This document shows, in pieces, positions 1 through 5,688 of a stretch of DNA of 17,670 nucleotides. Made by a program: the position numbers and the translations under genes. The number at the start of each line of letters is the position of its first letter. Positions within the stretch are counted from its first letter, which is position 1. The notes below the pieces were generated by a model. The model searched no databases. It was not told the origin of the DNA and worked only from the letters and a program-made list of their open reading frames with translations. The stretch is from Natrialbaceae archaeon B1-Br10_E2g27 (GTDB lineage: Archaea; Halobacteriota; Halobacteria; Halobacteriales; Natrialbaceae), in contig LKMM01000016.1 in assembly GCA_001563885.1 (NCBI GenBank), forward strand, positions 1 to 17,670, given 5' to 3'.

Positions 1-191
1 CTCGAGTTGATCTCGTGGAGTCGGTTGAGCGATTTGAGCAGCGTCGATTTCCCACAGCCGGAGGGGCCGATGATGGCGGTGAGCTGGTTCTCCGGGAACT
101 CGACGTCGACGCCACAGAGTGCTTCGACGTCGTTGGTTCCGGTGTACGTTACCGAGAGATCGTCCGTTCTGAGGGTGGGTTGTGAACTCAT
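1..191 (-). CDS. pstB: PstB, phosphate ABC transporter ATP-binding protein (N-terminal part, cut by window edge)
   Basis: Only the first 63 codons are present; the gene continues beyond position 1. The protein starts MSSQPTLRTDDLSV and carries a perfect Walker A motif, GPSGCGKST, at about residues 42-50, followed by LLKSLNRLHE, which is typical of PstB. PstB hydrolyses ATP on the cytoplasmic face of the membrane to drive phosphate import through PstA/PstC. Its ATG overlaps the stop codon of pstA by four bases (ATGA), so it is translated as the last visible gene of the pstSCAB operon. PstB rather than another ABC ATPase is inferred mainly from the operon. Signature and Walker B motifs lie outside the window. 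Confidence 0.93.
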   Translation of the reverse strand, partial: MSSQPTLRTDDLSVTYTGTNDVEALCGVDVEFPENQLTAIIGPSGCGKSTLLKSLNRLHEINS

Positions 192-1045
192 CTGTGTACT
201 CCTGGTGCGTATCGGGCAAAGCGTCCGGCAAGTAGTTTCGAGATGATAATCAGGCCCAAGACGGCGACGATCAGGACGAACGACGCCGCATAGGCGTGTG
301 CCTGGACTTCCTCGTTAAACGACATCGAGTTGTCGAAGATGAGAATCGGGAGCGTCGTCGCGGGCTCGAACAGTCCACCGGGCATGTTCGTGCTCCGGCC
401 GGCGGTGAACAACACGGTTGCGGCGTCACCGATACCACGAGCAAAGCCCATGATGATCCCGGCGATAACCCCAGGCAGTGCCGCACGAACTGTCATCCGT
501 GCCGTCTCAAAGCGCGTCGCGCCGAGGCCGTAGGTCGACGTTTTGACCGTCTCGGGGGCCGACCGGAGTGCTTCATCAGTATACCGGGTCATGATTGGAT
601 ACTGGAAGATCGCGATGGCGACGATCCCGAAAAACAGACTCGTCCGTGCGCCGATGGCGATCACGACCGTCAGCACGAACACACCGTAGACGATCGGTGG
701 TGTCGCCCACAGGACGTTCAGGAACATGTTGACGATATCCGAGAACCGGTCGCTCGAGTAATCACTCTGGAGGTAGACGGCGGTCGAGACCGCAAGGACC
801 ATCGAGACGACCGTCGCCGGGCCGACGATGAGGAGACTCCCCAACACTGCATGGAGGAAACCACCGTCACCCTCGAGCATGTACTGTGAGCCCGGCGGCG
901 TAAACACGAGCGATGGCTCCGAAAGCAGTGCCCACCCGCCGCGGGCGATGGTGACACCGACGACCAACACCATGACGCCGACGACGAGTGCAGTTGCTGC
1001 CCGTGCGAGCGTCTCGAACAGTCGCTGTGTGGCATAGCGGTCCAT
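188..1045 (-). CDS. pstA: PstA, phosphate ABC transporter permease
   Basis: This is one of the two membrane permease subunits of the phosphate importer. The protein has an N-terminal membrane segment, a large ABC permease domain with several hydrophobic helices, and the cytoplasmic EAA-type loop (EALRSAPETVKTSTYGLGAT, then GIIMGFARGIGDAA) that contacts the ATPase PstB. I chose the ATG at 1045 (MDRYATQRLFE) because it overlaps the pstC stop in an ATGA arrangement; an in-frame start at 1057, adding MAVL, is also possible. Length (285 aa) is normal for the family. It lies between pstC and pstB with four-base overlaps on both sides, which indicates translational coupling. Confidence 0.93.
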   Translation of the reverse strand: MDRYATQRLFETLARAATALVVGVMVLVVGVTIARGGWALLSEPSLVFTPPGSQYMLEGDGGFLHAVLGSLLIVGPATVVSMVLAVSTAVYLQSDYSSDRFSDIVNMFLNVLWATPPIVYGVFVLTVVIAIGARTSLFFGIVAIAIFQYPIMTRYTDEALRSAPETVKTSTYGLGATRFETARMTVRAALPGVIAGIIMGFARGIGDAATVLFTAGRSTNMPGGLFEPATTLPILIFDNSMSFNEEVQAHAYAASFVLIVAVLGLIIISKLLAGRFARYAPGVHR

Positions 1046-1974
1046 CAGTACTGCCACCTCCGTCGGAGACGACGCTGGGCGATCATTGCCCCGAAATTAA
1101 ACAGCCAGACGACGACGACGAGCATCAGCCCGACGAAAATAAGCGCCGACTGGGTTATCGGCAGCGACATCAGTTCGCCGAAGTCATTGACGATGAGCGT
1201 CGGTAGCGTTTGTCCCGTTGCAAACAGCGAGTCCGGAAGCTGATTCTGTCCACCGATGAGCATCGCCGGGACGATGGTTGCACCGAAGACGCGACCAAAG
1301 CCCAACAGTACTGCAGAGAAGATTCCGGGGCCAGCCGCTCGCAACAGCACCGACCGAATCGTCTCCCACTTCGTCGCGCCGACGCCGAGTGAGGATTCAC
1401 GCAGTTCGGCCGGCAACGCCTCGAGTGACTCGACCGACAGCGAGATCATAAACGGGGTGACGACGATTGCCATCACCAGACTGACCGTAAAGATGCCCAG
1501 TCCGGTCGCACTCGAGCCGACGGCCGGCGCGAGGTAGTTGCCAACGAACGGGACGACGACGAACAACGCGACGAGCCCGAAAATAACGCTCGGGATCGCC
1601 GCAAGCACGTCGATAAACGACGAAACGAGTACTTTCAGCCGTCCCTCGGCGTACTCGGCGATATAAATCGCTGTCAGGATCGCGATCGGCGTACCCATCA
1701 GCATCGACAGGACAGCCACGTAAATCGTCCCGACGATCGCCGGTAGAAAGCCAAACTGGTTTTGTGCTGGATCCCAGTTCGAGGAGGTTATCAGCTGAAC
1801 CAGCGAGTACTCGGCGAGCAACGGCAGTGATCGGTGGACGAGCGTCGCAACGATCAACACGAACAACCCGATTGCGAAGTAGCCAGCAAACTGCAACCAG
1901 TACTGGCTCAGGCGGTCGATCCGCAGGCGTCTGCTAACACGAGTCGACGCGTTCGACAGCGTAGAGTCGCTCAT
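1045..1974 (-). CDS. pstC: PstC, phosphate ABC transporter permease
   Basis: The first permease subunit of the phosphate importer, 309 aa. An N-terminal cytoplasmic stretch of about 25 residues precedes a membrane helix (YFAIGLFVLIVATLV), then a periplasmic-facing loop and the ABC permease domain with GTIYVAVLSMLMGTPIAI and the EAA-type loop (LEALPAELRESSLGVGATKW followed by GFGRVFGATIVPAML). The PstC-typical glycine-rich segment after the loop is present but reads FGRVFGAT. Its ATG is only three bases after the pstS stop, and its stop overlaps the start of pstA, so the three genes form one transcription unit. Confidence 0.93.
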   Translation of the reverse strand: MSDSTLSNASTRVSRRLRIDRLSQYWLQFAGYFAIGLFVLIVATLVHRSLPLLAEYSLVQLITSSNWDPAQNQFGFLPAIVGTIYVAVLSMLMGTPIAILTAIYIAEYAEGRLKVLVSSFIDVLAAIPSVIFGLVALFVVVPFVGNYLAPAVGSSATGLGIFTVSLVMAIVVTPFMISLSVESLEALPAELRESSLGVGATKWETIRSVLLRAAGPGIFSAVLLGFGRVFGATIVPAMLIGGQNQLPDSLFATGQTLPTLIVNDFGELMSLPITQSALIFVGLMLVVVVWLFNFGAMIAQRRLRRRWQY

Positions 1975-1977
1975 CCG

Positions 1978-2961
1978 TCACTCCGGACCGTCGGCTAACT
2001 CTTCTTGGACTTCCTCGAGACGGTCGTCATCGAGGGGGACGTAGCCGTTGTCCCGGACGTACTGCTGGCCATCTGTGAGCACCCACTCGACGAACTCATA
2101 ACTTTCATCCTCGAACCCGCCATCGGAGGCGAGCCACATCTCGCGGGCTGGTGGGGCCGGATACGTTCCCTCTTCGACGGCGGCGAGAAACTCATTGCGG
2201 GTGTCATAGAACTGCTCGTCGTCAGAGAGGGTCCCGTCATCGTCGAGATCGAGCGGAATCGGCCGGACATCTCCCTCGAGTTCACCGCTCTCGAGGTCGT
2301 AGACGTAGTTGATGTTGTTCAACGAGATGGCGTTTTCGTTGCTGCCGATCGCCTGTGCGACCCGCTGGTCGCCGTCGTGGTTTGCGTCGGCCAGTTCCTC
2401 GAGTTCGCTTTCGGTGTATGCGTTGTCCTCGCCGCCGAGGAAATCGCCCCACTGTTTGTACGCTGCGGAGGCATCTGACCGGCCATACACTTCGATCTCC
2501 TCGTCGACGTCGACATCGTACAACTCGCCCCAGGTTTCGATCTCACGGGTAAATACCGCCTCGAGATCGGCTCGTGAGAGGCCATGCTGTTGTATCTCGT
2601 CGATAACGGGGTTGTCGACGTTGACCGTGCCGACGACCGTATCGATAAGCATCGGGACGGCAAACAGCCCCTGATCGAGTTCGTCGTCGTCGGGATCTCG
2701 GCCCATCATGGCGATATCGACCTGGCCGCCGAATAAGTCCGAGACGCCGACGCCCGTTCCGCCGCCGCTGATGTCGAACGACGTATCGGTTTCTTCACTG
2801 TAGATATCCGCCCAGACCTCGACCATCGGCAACGGGCCAACGCCACCGGAGATCCGAACCGCAGAATCGGAACCCGAACCGGACATACAGCCAGCCACCG
2901 TTGCTACGGTACCAGTTGCAATCGCACCGAGTGCACGCCGACGTGACAGCGTTCGTTCCAT
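1978..2961 (-). CDS. pstS: PstS-like phosphate-binding lipoprotein
   Basis: The extracellular phosphate receptor that delivers phosphate to PstC/PstA. I chose the ATG at 2961 (MERTLSRRRALGAIATG) because it gives a classical haloarchaeal Tat lipoprotein signal: twin arginines (SRRRALG), a hydrophobic stretch and the lipobox TVAGC with the lipid-carrying Cys at about residue 25. An upstream extension to 3027 has no signal-peptide logic. After a Gly/Ser linker comes the type-II periplasmic-binding fold: ISGGVGPLPMVEVW, a GGGTGVGVSDLFGGQVDIAM ligand loop and a C-terminal EFVEWVLTDGQQYV helix. Mature length is about 300 aa. It is the first gene of the operon, preceded by a dyad and a short leader ORF. 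Confidence 0.92.
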   Translation of the reverse strand: MERTLSRRRALGAIATGTVATVAGCMSGSGSDSAVRISGGVGPLPMVEVWADIYSEETDTSFDISGGGTGVGVSDLFGGQVDIAMMGRDPDDDELDQGLFAVPMLIDTVVGTVNVDNPVIDEIQQHGLSRADLEAVFTREIETWGELYDVDVDEEIEVYGRSDASAAYKQWGDFLGGEDNAYTESELEELADANHDGDQRVAQAIGSNENAISLNNINYVYDLESGELEGDVRPIPLDLDDDGTLSDDEQFYDTRNEFLAAVEEGTYPAPPAREMWLASDGGFEDESYEFVEWVLTDGQQYVRDNGYVPLDDDRLEEVQEELADGPE

Positions 2962-2963
2962 AC

Positions 2964-2984
2964 CTACGTCCAGACGTTGGACAT
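2964..2984 (-). promoter_or_regulatory. Possible six-codon leader ORF with Shine-Dalgarno before pstS
   Basis: An AGGAGG (2996-3001), a perfect anti-16S match, is followed after 11 bases by an ATG that opens a tiny frame, MSNVWT, whose TAG stop ends two bases before the pstS ATG. The SD is 35 bases from the pstS start, too far to serve it directly. This could be a leader peptide coupling translation into pstS, or chance. SD sequences are a minority start signal in haloarchaea, so the match is notable but not conclusive. Confidence 0.3.
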
Positions 2985-3041
2985 TTGAAGGGGTTCCTCC
3001 TCTAACAATCGTTTCCTCGAGAATCAACTATCGGAGAATGT

Positions 3042-3089
3042 TGTGACCGAACGCTCGTGGTAGCACCTTCCACGTGGCTCTCGGTCACA
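3042..3089. promoter_or_regulatory. Nested dyad symmetry upstream of pstS
   Basis: A perfect 9-bp inverted repeat, TGTGACCGA (3042-3050) and TCGGTCACA (3081-3089), encloses a second perfect one, CGTGG (3056-3060) and CCACG (3070-3074). The site lies about 80-130 bases upstream of the pstS start. It could be an operator for a dimeric regulator or a hairpin in the pst leader RNA. A TATA-like element in pst orientation (AATATAA, 3170-3178) lies further upstream, which would place the dyad inside the transcript if that promoter is used. Regulatory role is inferred from position and symmetry only. Confidence 0.4.
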
Positions 3090-3310
3090 GGGCCAACGCT
3101 CGTGAGCCGACCAGCGAGCGGACATACCGCTACGTTCGACCGTTTTGGGCGTCAAGCGCGGCTAACACAGTTATATTGTCGGCATCGACTCCACTCTCCA
3201 CTCACAGTCGTCGCCCGGAGACCGACTCGAGTGGCTCTCTCACGGAAGACTCTCAGGAGCGAGTCTCCGAGATAGCAAGAATATTTGCCGCTTTCGCTCA
3301 CGTCATGGGT
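3090..3310. other. Intergenic stretch between the pst leader and the regulator gene
   Basis: Together with 2962-3089 this makes a gene-free gap of about 350 bases. Besides the dyad, the leader ORF and the TATA-like element near 3173 (minus strand), I see only short direct repeats of ACGCTCGTG at about 3050 and 3096. Small open frames here lack haloarchaeal codon bias and were not called. Confidence 0.5.
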
Positions 3311-3838
3311 TCACTGGTTGTTCGGTGTCCCCTCGAGTAACTCATCGACCAGTCGGGTGAACCGATCGAGGAGTCGGTCTGGAACCGTCGGCTCGATCAC
3401 GGCGAGTAACTCGGCGGTGGGTTCGGGATCGACGAGCGAAAGCGAGACGCGATTTCGCTCGTCGTAGCGTTTCTCGACGAGATCGTGTTCGACGAGTCGA
3501 CCGACGTGGTACTCGAGGGTGCTTCTGGCGATTTCCAGATCGTCGGCGACCGCTGTAGGGGTGGCCGGCTCACAGTCGAGAAGATAGACGACGATTTCGC
3601 GGCTGGTTTCGCGGCGAAACAGGGCCAGTGCGGCGCGTTCGTGCTCGTCGTAGGTGGGTGGATAGTAATGCGTACGCCCGTAGAACTCATCACGGACGAC
3701 CTCCTCTTGTGCGAGCAACCGACGCATGTGATACTGAATCTGTCCCGGGGCAAACGATGACTCTCTGACGAGATCGTTGAAGTGTATCCCGGCGTTGCTG
3801 TGGACGTGTGCTCTGATTTGACGTTGAGTATCGCTCAT
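3311..3838 (-). CDS. Double winged-helix transcriptional regulator (MarR/ArsR-like)
   Basis: A 175-aa acidic cytoplasmic DNA-binding protein with two winged-helix units. The first is at about residues 5-65 (IRAHVHSNAGIHFNDLVRES, then GQIQYHMRRLLAQEEVVRDE and a wing with HYYPPTY). The second is at about 75-140 (REIVVYLLDCEPATPTAVAD, then RSTLEYHVGRLVEHDLVEKR and a strand-turn-strand wing). This tandem arrangement is common among haloarchaeal regulators of unknown target. The gene lies upstream of pstS in the same orientation across a 350-base gap, so control of the pst operon is possible, but nothing in the sequence proves it. No ligand-binding or metal-binding motif is visible. Confidence 0.85.
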   Translation of the reverse strand: MSDTQRQIRAHVHSNAGIHFNDLVRESSFAPGQIQYHMRRLLAQEEVVRDEFYGRTHYYPPTYDEHERAALALFRRETSREIVVYLLDCEPATPTAVADDLEIARSTLEYHVGRLVEHDLVEKRYDERNRVSLSLVDPEPTAELLAVIEPTVPDRLLDRFTRLVDELLEGTPNNQ

Positions 3839-3979
3839 TGGTATCGTGGGATTCGACTGCGTTCGATACCGGGGCTAGCGTCGTTTGGCCGATAAGGGAT
3901 CTGGCTCGTTCCCAGCACGTAAGAACCGGCTATTTGACGGTAAATACCAGTTCTATGATGGTGTCTGTTGGAACATCTA

Positions 3980-4067
3980 CTAGTACTCCGCCAAGCGTCG
4001 ACTGATGGGTCGAACCGACACCCGCCGACTGGTTCGACCCATCAGTTCAGGCTTGCCAAAGCACTAG
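3980..4067. repeat. 88-nt MITE-like imperfect inverted repeat flanked by CTAG
   Basis: Two 37-base arms (3980-4016 and 4031-4067) face each other around a 14-base loop. A perfect inner block of 16 bp (4001-4016 with 4031-4046) is followed outward by symmetrical gaps of 4 and 7 bases separating paired blocks CAAGC/GCTTG and CTAGT/ACTAG. About 30 of 37 positions pair by my count. CTAG, a rare tetramer in many haloarchaea, occurs at both outer ends and could be a 4-bp target duplication. This fits a miniature inverted-repeat element or the remnant ends of an insertion sequence; a structured RNA is the alternative. Confidence 0.65.
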
Positions 4068-4073
4068 AGCCGG

Positions 4074-4104
4074 AGAGACCACACAACGATGGTCGTCTCT
4101 TTTT
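4074..4104 (+). terminator. Hairpin followed by a T-run (possible terminator on the plus strand)
   Basis: AGAGACCA (4074-4081) pairs with TGGTC-G-TCTCT (4090-4100) with one bulged base, and TTTTT follows (4100-4104). This resembles an intrinsic terminator for transcription reading rightwards. No protein gene ends here on the plus strand; the only upstream candidate is a transcript through the inverted repeat at 3980-4067. On the minus strand the T-run would be an A-run and have no meaning as a terminator. Confidence 0.3.
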
Positions 4105-4138
4105 CGTGATCGACCCACCTGAGAGGCGGCGATCACTG

Positions 4139-4290
4139 GTGAACCCACCCCGAGGTCAAGCCTCGGGGCTTCCTGCTTCCACGACACGCTTTGCAGGAAC
4201 AGAAGTGGTTCCCGTAGGGAGCGCAGTCTCCACAGGCGTTGATTCGGAGCGTCCCGCTCCTATCTGTTTGTGACCGCGAGAAAGGATGTT
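4139..4290 (-). ncRNA. Predicted omega RNA (reRNA / sotRNA) at the 3' end of tnpB
   Basis: TnpB proteins use a guide RNA transcribed from the 3' part of tnpB and the element's right end, and sense-overlapping transcripts at this place are known for IS1341-type genes in Halobacterium. Here the tnpB stop codon lies in the loop of a perfect 8-bp stem (4148-4168), as expected if coding end and RNA scaffold overlap. The guide would be read from bases just beyond the right end (about 4119-4138). Both ends of this feature are approximate; presence of the RNA is inferred from family knowledge and the hairpin. Confidence 0.45.
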
Positions 4291-5388
4291 CTTCGCCGCG
4301 TTCAGGTCTCTGTCCTCGGTGTGACCGCACGCCGGACAGGAATGTTCCCGAATCCAGAGTGGTTTCGACGTTTCCACACCGCACTCCGAACACTCTTTGG
4401 TCGTTCCTGCTGGTTCGACCCGAACGACGTGAGTACCATACAGGTTGCCTTTGTACTCCAAGAGTTCCAGAAACCGCGACCATGCGGCGTCCTGCTTGTT
4501 CTTGGCGTTCTGACTGGTTTCCAGCAATGGCTTTACGTCCAAATCCTCCACAGCCACCAAATCGTACTCTCGGACCAGCCACGTCGTGAGTTTGTGCTGG
4601 TAGTCCAGCACTTTCCGTTTGATTTGCCGCTTTGCCGTAGCGACCTTCTGCCGTTGTTTCTCCCAGTTGTTCGACCCGTGTTCTTTCCGGTCGAGTTTCC
4701 GTTGTTCGCGCCCGTAGCGGTCGTACTCGTCTGACAAGTCGAGCATATCGACTGCTGTATCGTCGCTGGTGTGGATGTACGAGAGAATCCCGAGGTCTAC
4801 GCCCACGCAGTCGGCAGAGTCGAGCGTCTCTGGACTGGGCTTCTTGGGAAGCTCGTCGTCTGGATGTTCCGTGACGAGACAAACGAACCAGTCGCCGGTT
4901 CGCTCCTTTTTCAACACGACGCGCTTGATGTTCTCGGTTGTGGGAAGCTCTCGGTGCGCTCGAATGGGGATGTGACCGATTTTCGAGAGTCGAACAATGG
5001 CGTACCCATCTTGGCCCGTGGTGTGATTCACGTCGAAGCCTTCGGATTGATACGCGACTGACCGACGTTCGCCGCTTCCCTGCCACTTCAACCGGCCTGT
5101 CTTGTGGCCGTTTTCCCGCCGCCCCTTCTGCGTCTCGACGTTCTTGTGTATCTCCGAGACGGTCTGTTGGGCGGCGTGTGCCGAGACTTCCGAAAAGAGC
5201 GGCCACCGCTGTTTCCAGTCGGTGAGTTTGCGGTGCTGGTCGTAGGCGGTTGGCCGGTTTCCATAGTCGTGTGAATAGTAGTCGCGGATGGCGTGGTTTC
5301 GTATCTGCCGATGAATTTCGATGTGACGCCACGCTTCGCTGGCGGTTTCTTCGTCGAGATACGCACGACAGCGAAGCGTTACGTCCAT
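4156..5388 (-). CDS. tnpB: TnpB, RNA-guided endonuclease of an IS1341-type element
   Basis: A full-length 410-aa TnpB. The N-terminal helical part (MDVTLRCRAYLDEETASEAW, then a helix-turn-helix-like region to about residue 115) precedes a RuvC-like nuclease with all catalytic acids: D198 in GVDLGILSY, E281 in LVAVEDLDV and D361 in TEDRDLNAAKNIL. A four-cysteine zinc ribbon lies between the last two (C333, C336, C351, C354). TnpB cuts DNA next to a short transposon-associated motif under omega RNA guidance and helps the element persist. Nothing suggests inactivation. The ATG follows the AbrB-like gene by five bases, and the stop lies in the right-end hairpin loop. Activity in this host is inferred. 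Confidence 0.92.
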   Translation of the reverse strand: MDVTLRCRAYLDEETASEAWRHIEIHRQIRNHAIRDYYSHDYGNRPTAYDQHRKLTDWKQRWPLFSEVSAHAAQQTVSEIHKNVETQKGRRENGHKTGRLKWQGSGERRSVAYQSEGFDVNHTTGQDGYAIVRLSKIGHIPIRAHRELPTTENIKRVVLKKERTGDWFVCLVTEHPDDELPKKPSPETLDSADCVGVDLGILSYIHTSDDTAVDMLDLSDEYDRYGREQRKLDRKEHGSNNWEKQRQKVATAKRQIKRKVLDYQHKLTTWLVREYDLVAVEDLDVKPLLETSQNAKNKQDAAWSRFLELLEYKGNLYGTHVVRVEPAGTTKECSECGVETSKPLWIREHSCPACGHTEDRDLNAAKNILSRGHKQIGAGRSESTPVETALPTGTTSVPAKRVVEAGSPEA

Positions 5389-5393
5389 GCGAG

Positions 5394-5528
5394 TTAGTCC
5401 AGTCGTTCGACAGTGAGTTTGATTCGGTCTCCCGGTTCGATACCGAGCGGTTCGCGCACATCTTCGGGAATCGTGACCTGTCCCCGGTCACGGACAGTCG
5501 GGTAACATTCCATCTCTGTCTGACCCAT
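5394..5528 (-). CDS. AbrB/MazE/SpoVT-like small DNA-binding protein in the IS element
   Basis: A 44-aa protein starting MGQTEMECYPTVRDRGQVTI and continuing with PEDVREPLGIEPGDRIKL to VERLD. The pattern RGQVTIP-x-DVRE-x-LGI-x-PGD is the hallmark of the swapped-hairpin AbrB/MazE fold, a dimeric DNA-binding domain of antitoxins and transition-state regulators. It ends five bases before tnpB and has its own TATA-like element 25 bases upstream, so it should be the first gene of a two-gene transcript. No MazF-like toxin is next to it. Similar small AbrB genes precede tnpB in other haloarchaea as I recall. Likely role: repressing the element's promoter or binding its hairpin ends; this is inference. 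Confidence 0.82.
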   Translation of the reverse strand: MGQTEMECYPTVRDRGQVTIPEDVREPLGIEPGDRIKLTVERLD

Positions 5529-5545
5529 GCACACTCATTCTGATT

Positions 5546-5558
5546 CAATCGGAATATG
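5546..5558 (-). promoter_or_regulatory. TATA-like element of the AbrB-tnpB unit
   Basis: On the minus strand the sequence CGCATATTCCG is centred about 25 bases upstream of the AbrB-like ATG, the usual distance for a leaderless haloarchaeal transcript. No Shine-Dalgarno motif precedes the ATG, in agreement with leaderless initiation. Confidence 0.45.
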
Positions 5559-5582
5559 CGTTTCGATACCGTAGGCCTGTGG

Positions 5583-5649
5583 GCCGGGAGAGACAACCCG
5601 GCGGCTGGTCGGTCACTGTCGGCTTCACCCTCGGGGTCAAGCCCCGAGG
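5583..5649. repeat. Left-end double hairpin of the IS element
   Basis: Two perfect stems lie close together: GCCGGG/CCCGGC (5583-5588 with 5597-5602) and CCTCGGGG/CCCCGAGG (5629-5636 with 5642-5649, loop TCAAG). The second is a counterpart of the right-end hairpin, with stem halves swapped. Folded single-stranded ends like these are what TnpA recognises in the IS200/IS605 superfamily, though this element has no tnpA of its own. Confidence 0.65.
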
Positions 5650-5688
5650 CACTCGCCTTGTACCGCCTGTAGATGGTAACCATGATTG

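Larger units (their letters stand above)
4139..5675 (-). mobile_element. IS1341-type (IS200/IS605 superfamily) element, tnpB without tnpA
   Basis: The element carries an AbrB-like gene and tnpB, bounded by hairpins with the same TCAAG loop on the plus strand: 4148-4168 (stem CCCCGAGG/CCTCGGGG) and 5629-5649 (stem CCTCGGGG/CCCCGAGG). A second hairpin in the left end (5583-5602, stem GCCGGG/CCCGGC) adds to the folded-end pattern of this superfamily, which has no inverted repeats or target duplication. No Y1 transposase gene lies between the ends, so movement would need TnpA in trans. Outer limits are estimated: the right end is placed at a TTCAC and the left end next to a TTAC just after the HemAT stop; both are guesses by analogy. 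Confidence 0.75.

Noticed and set aside
296..889. 197-aa plus-strand frame opposite pstA
   Set aside because: His/Asp/Arg-rich antisense shadow without recognisable domain.
3968..4273. 101-aa plus-strand frame across the inverted repeat and the tnpB end
   Set aside because: It covers hairpins and the antisense of tnpB; no coding bias or family similarity.
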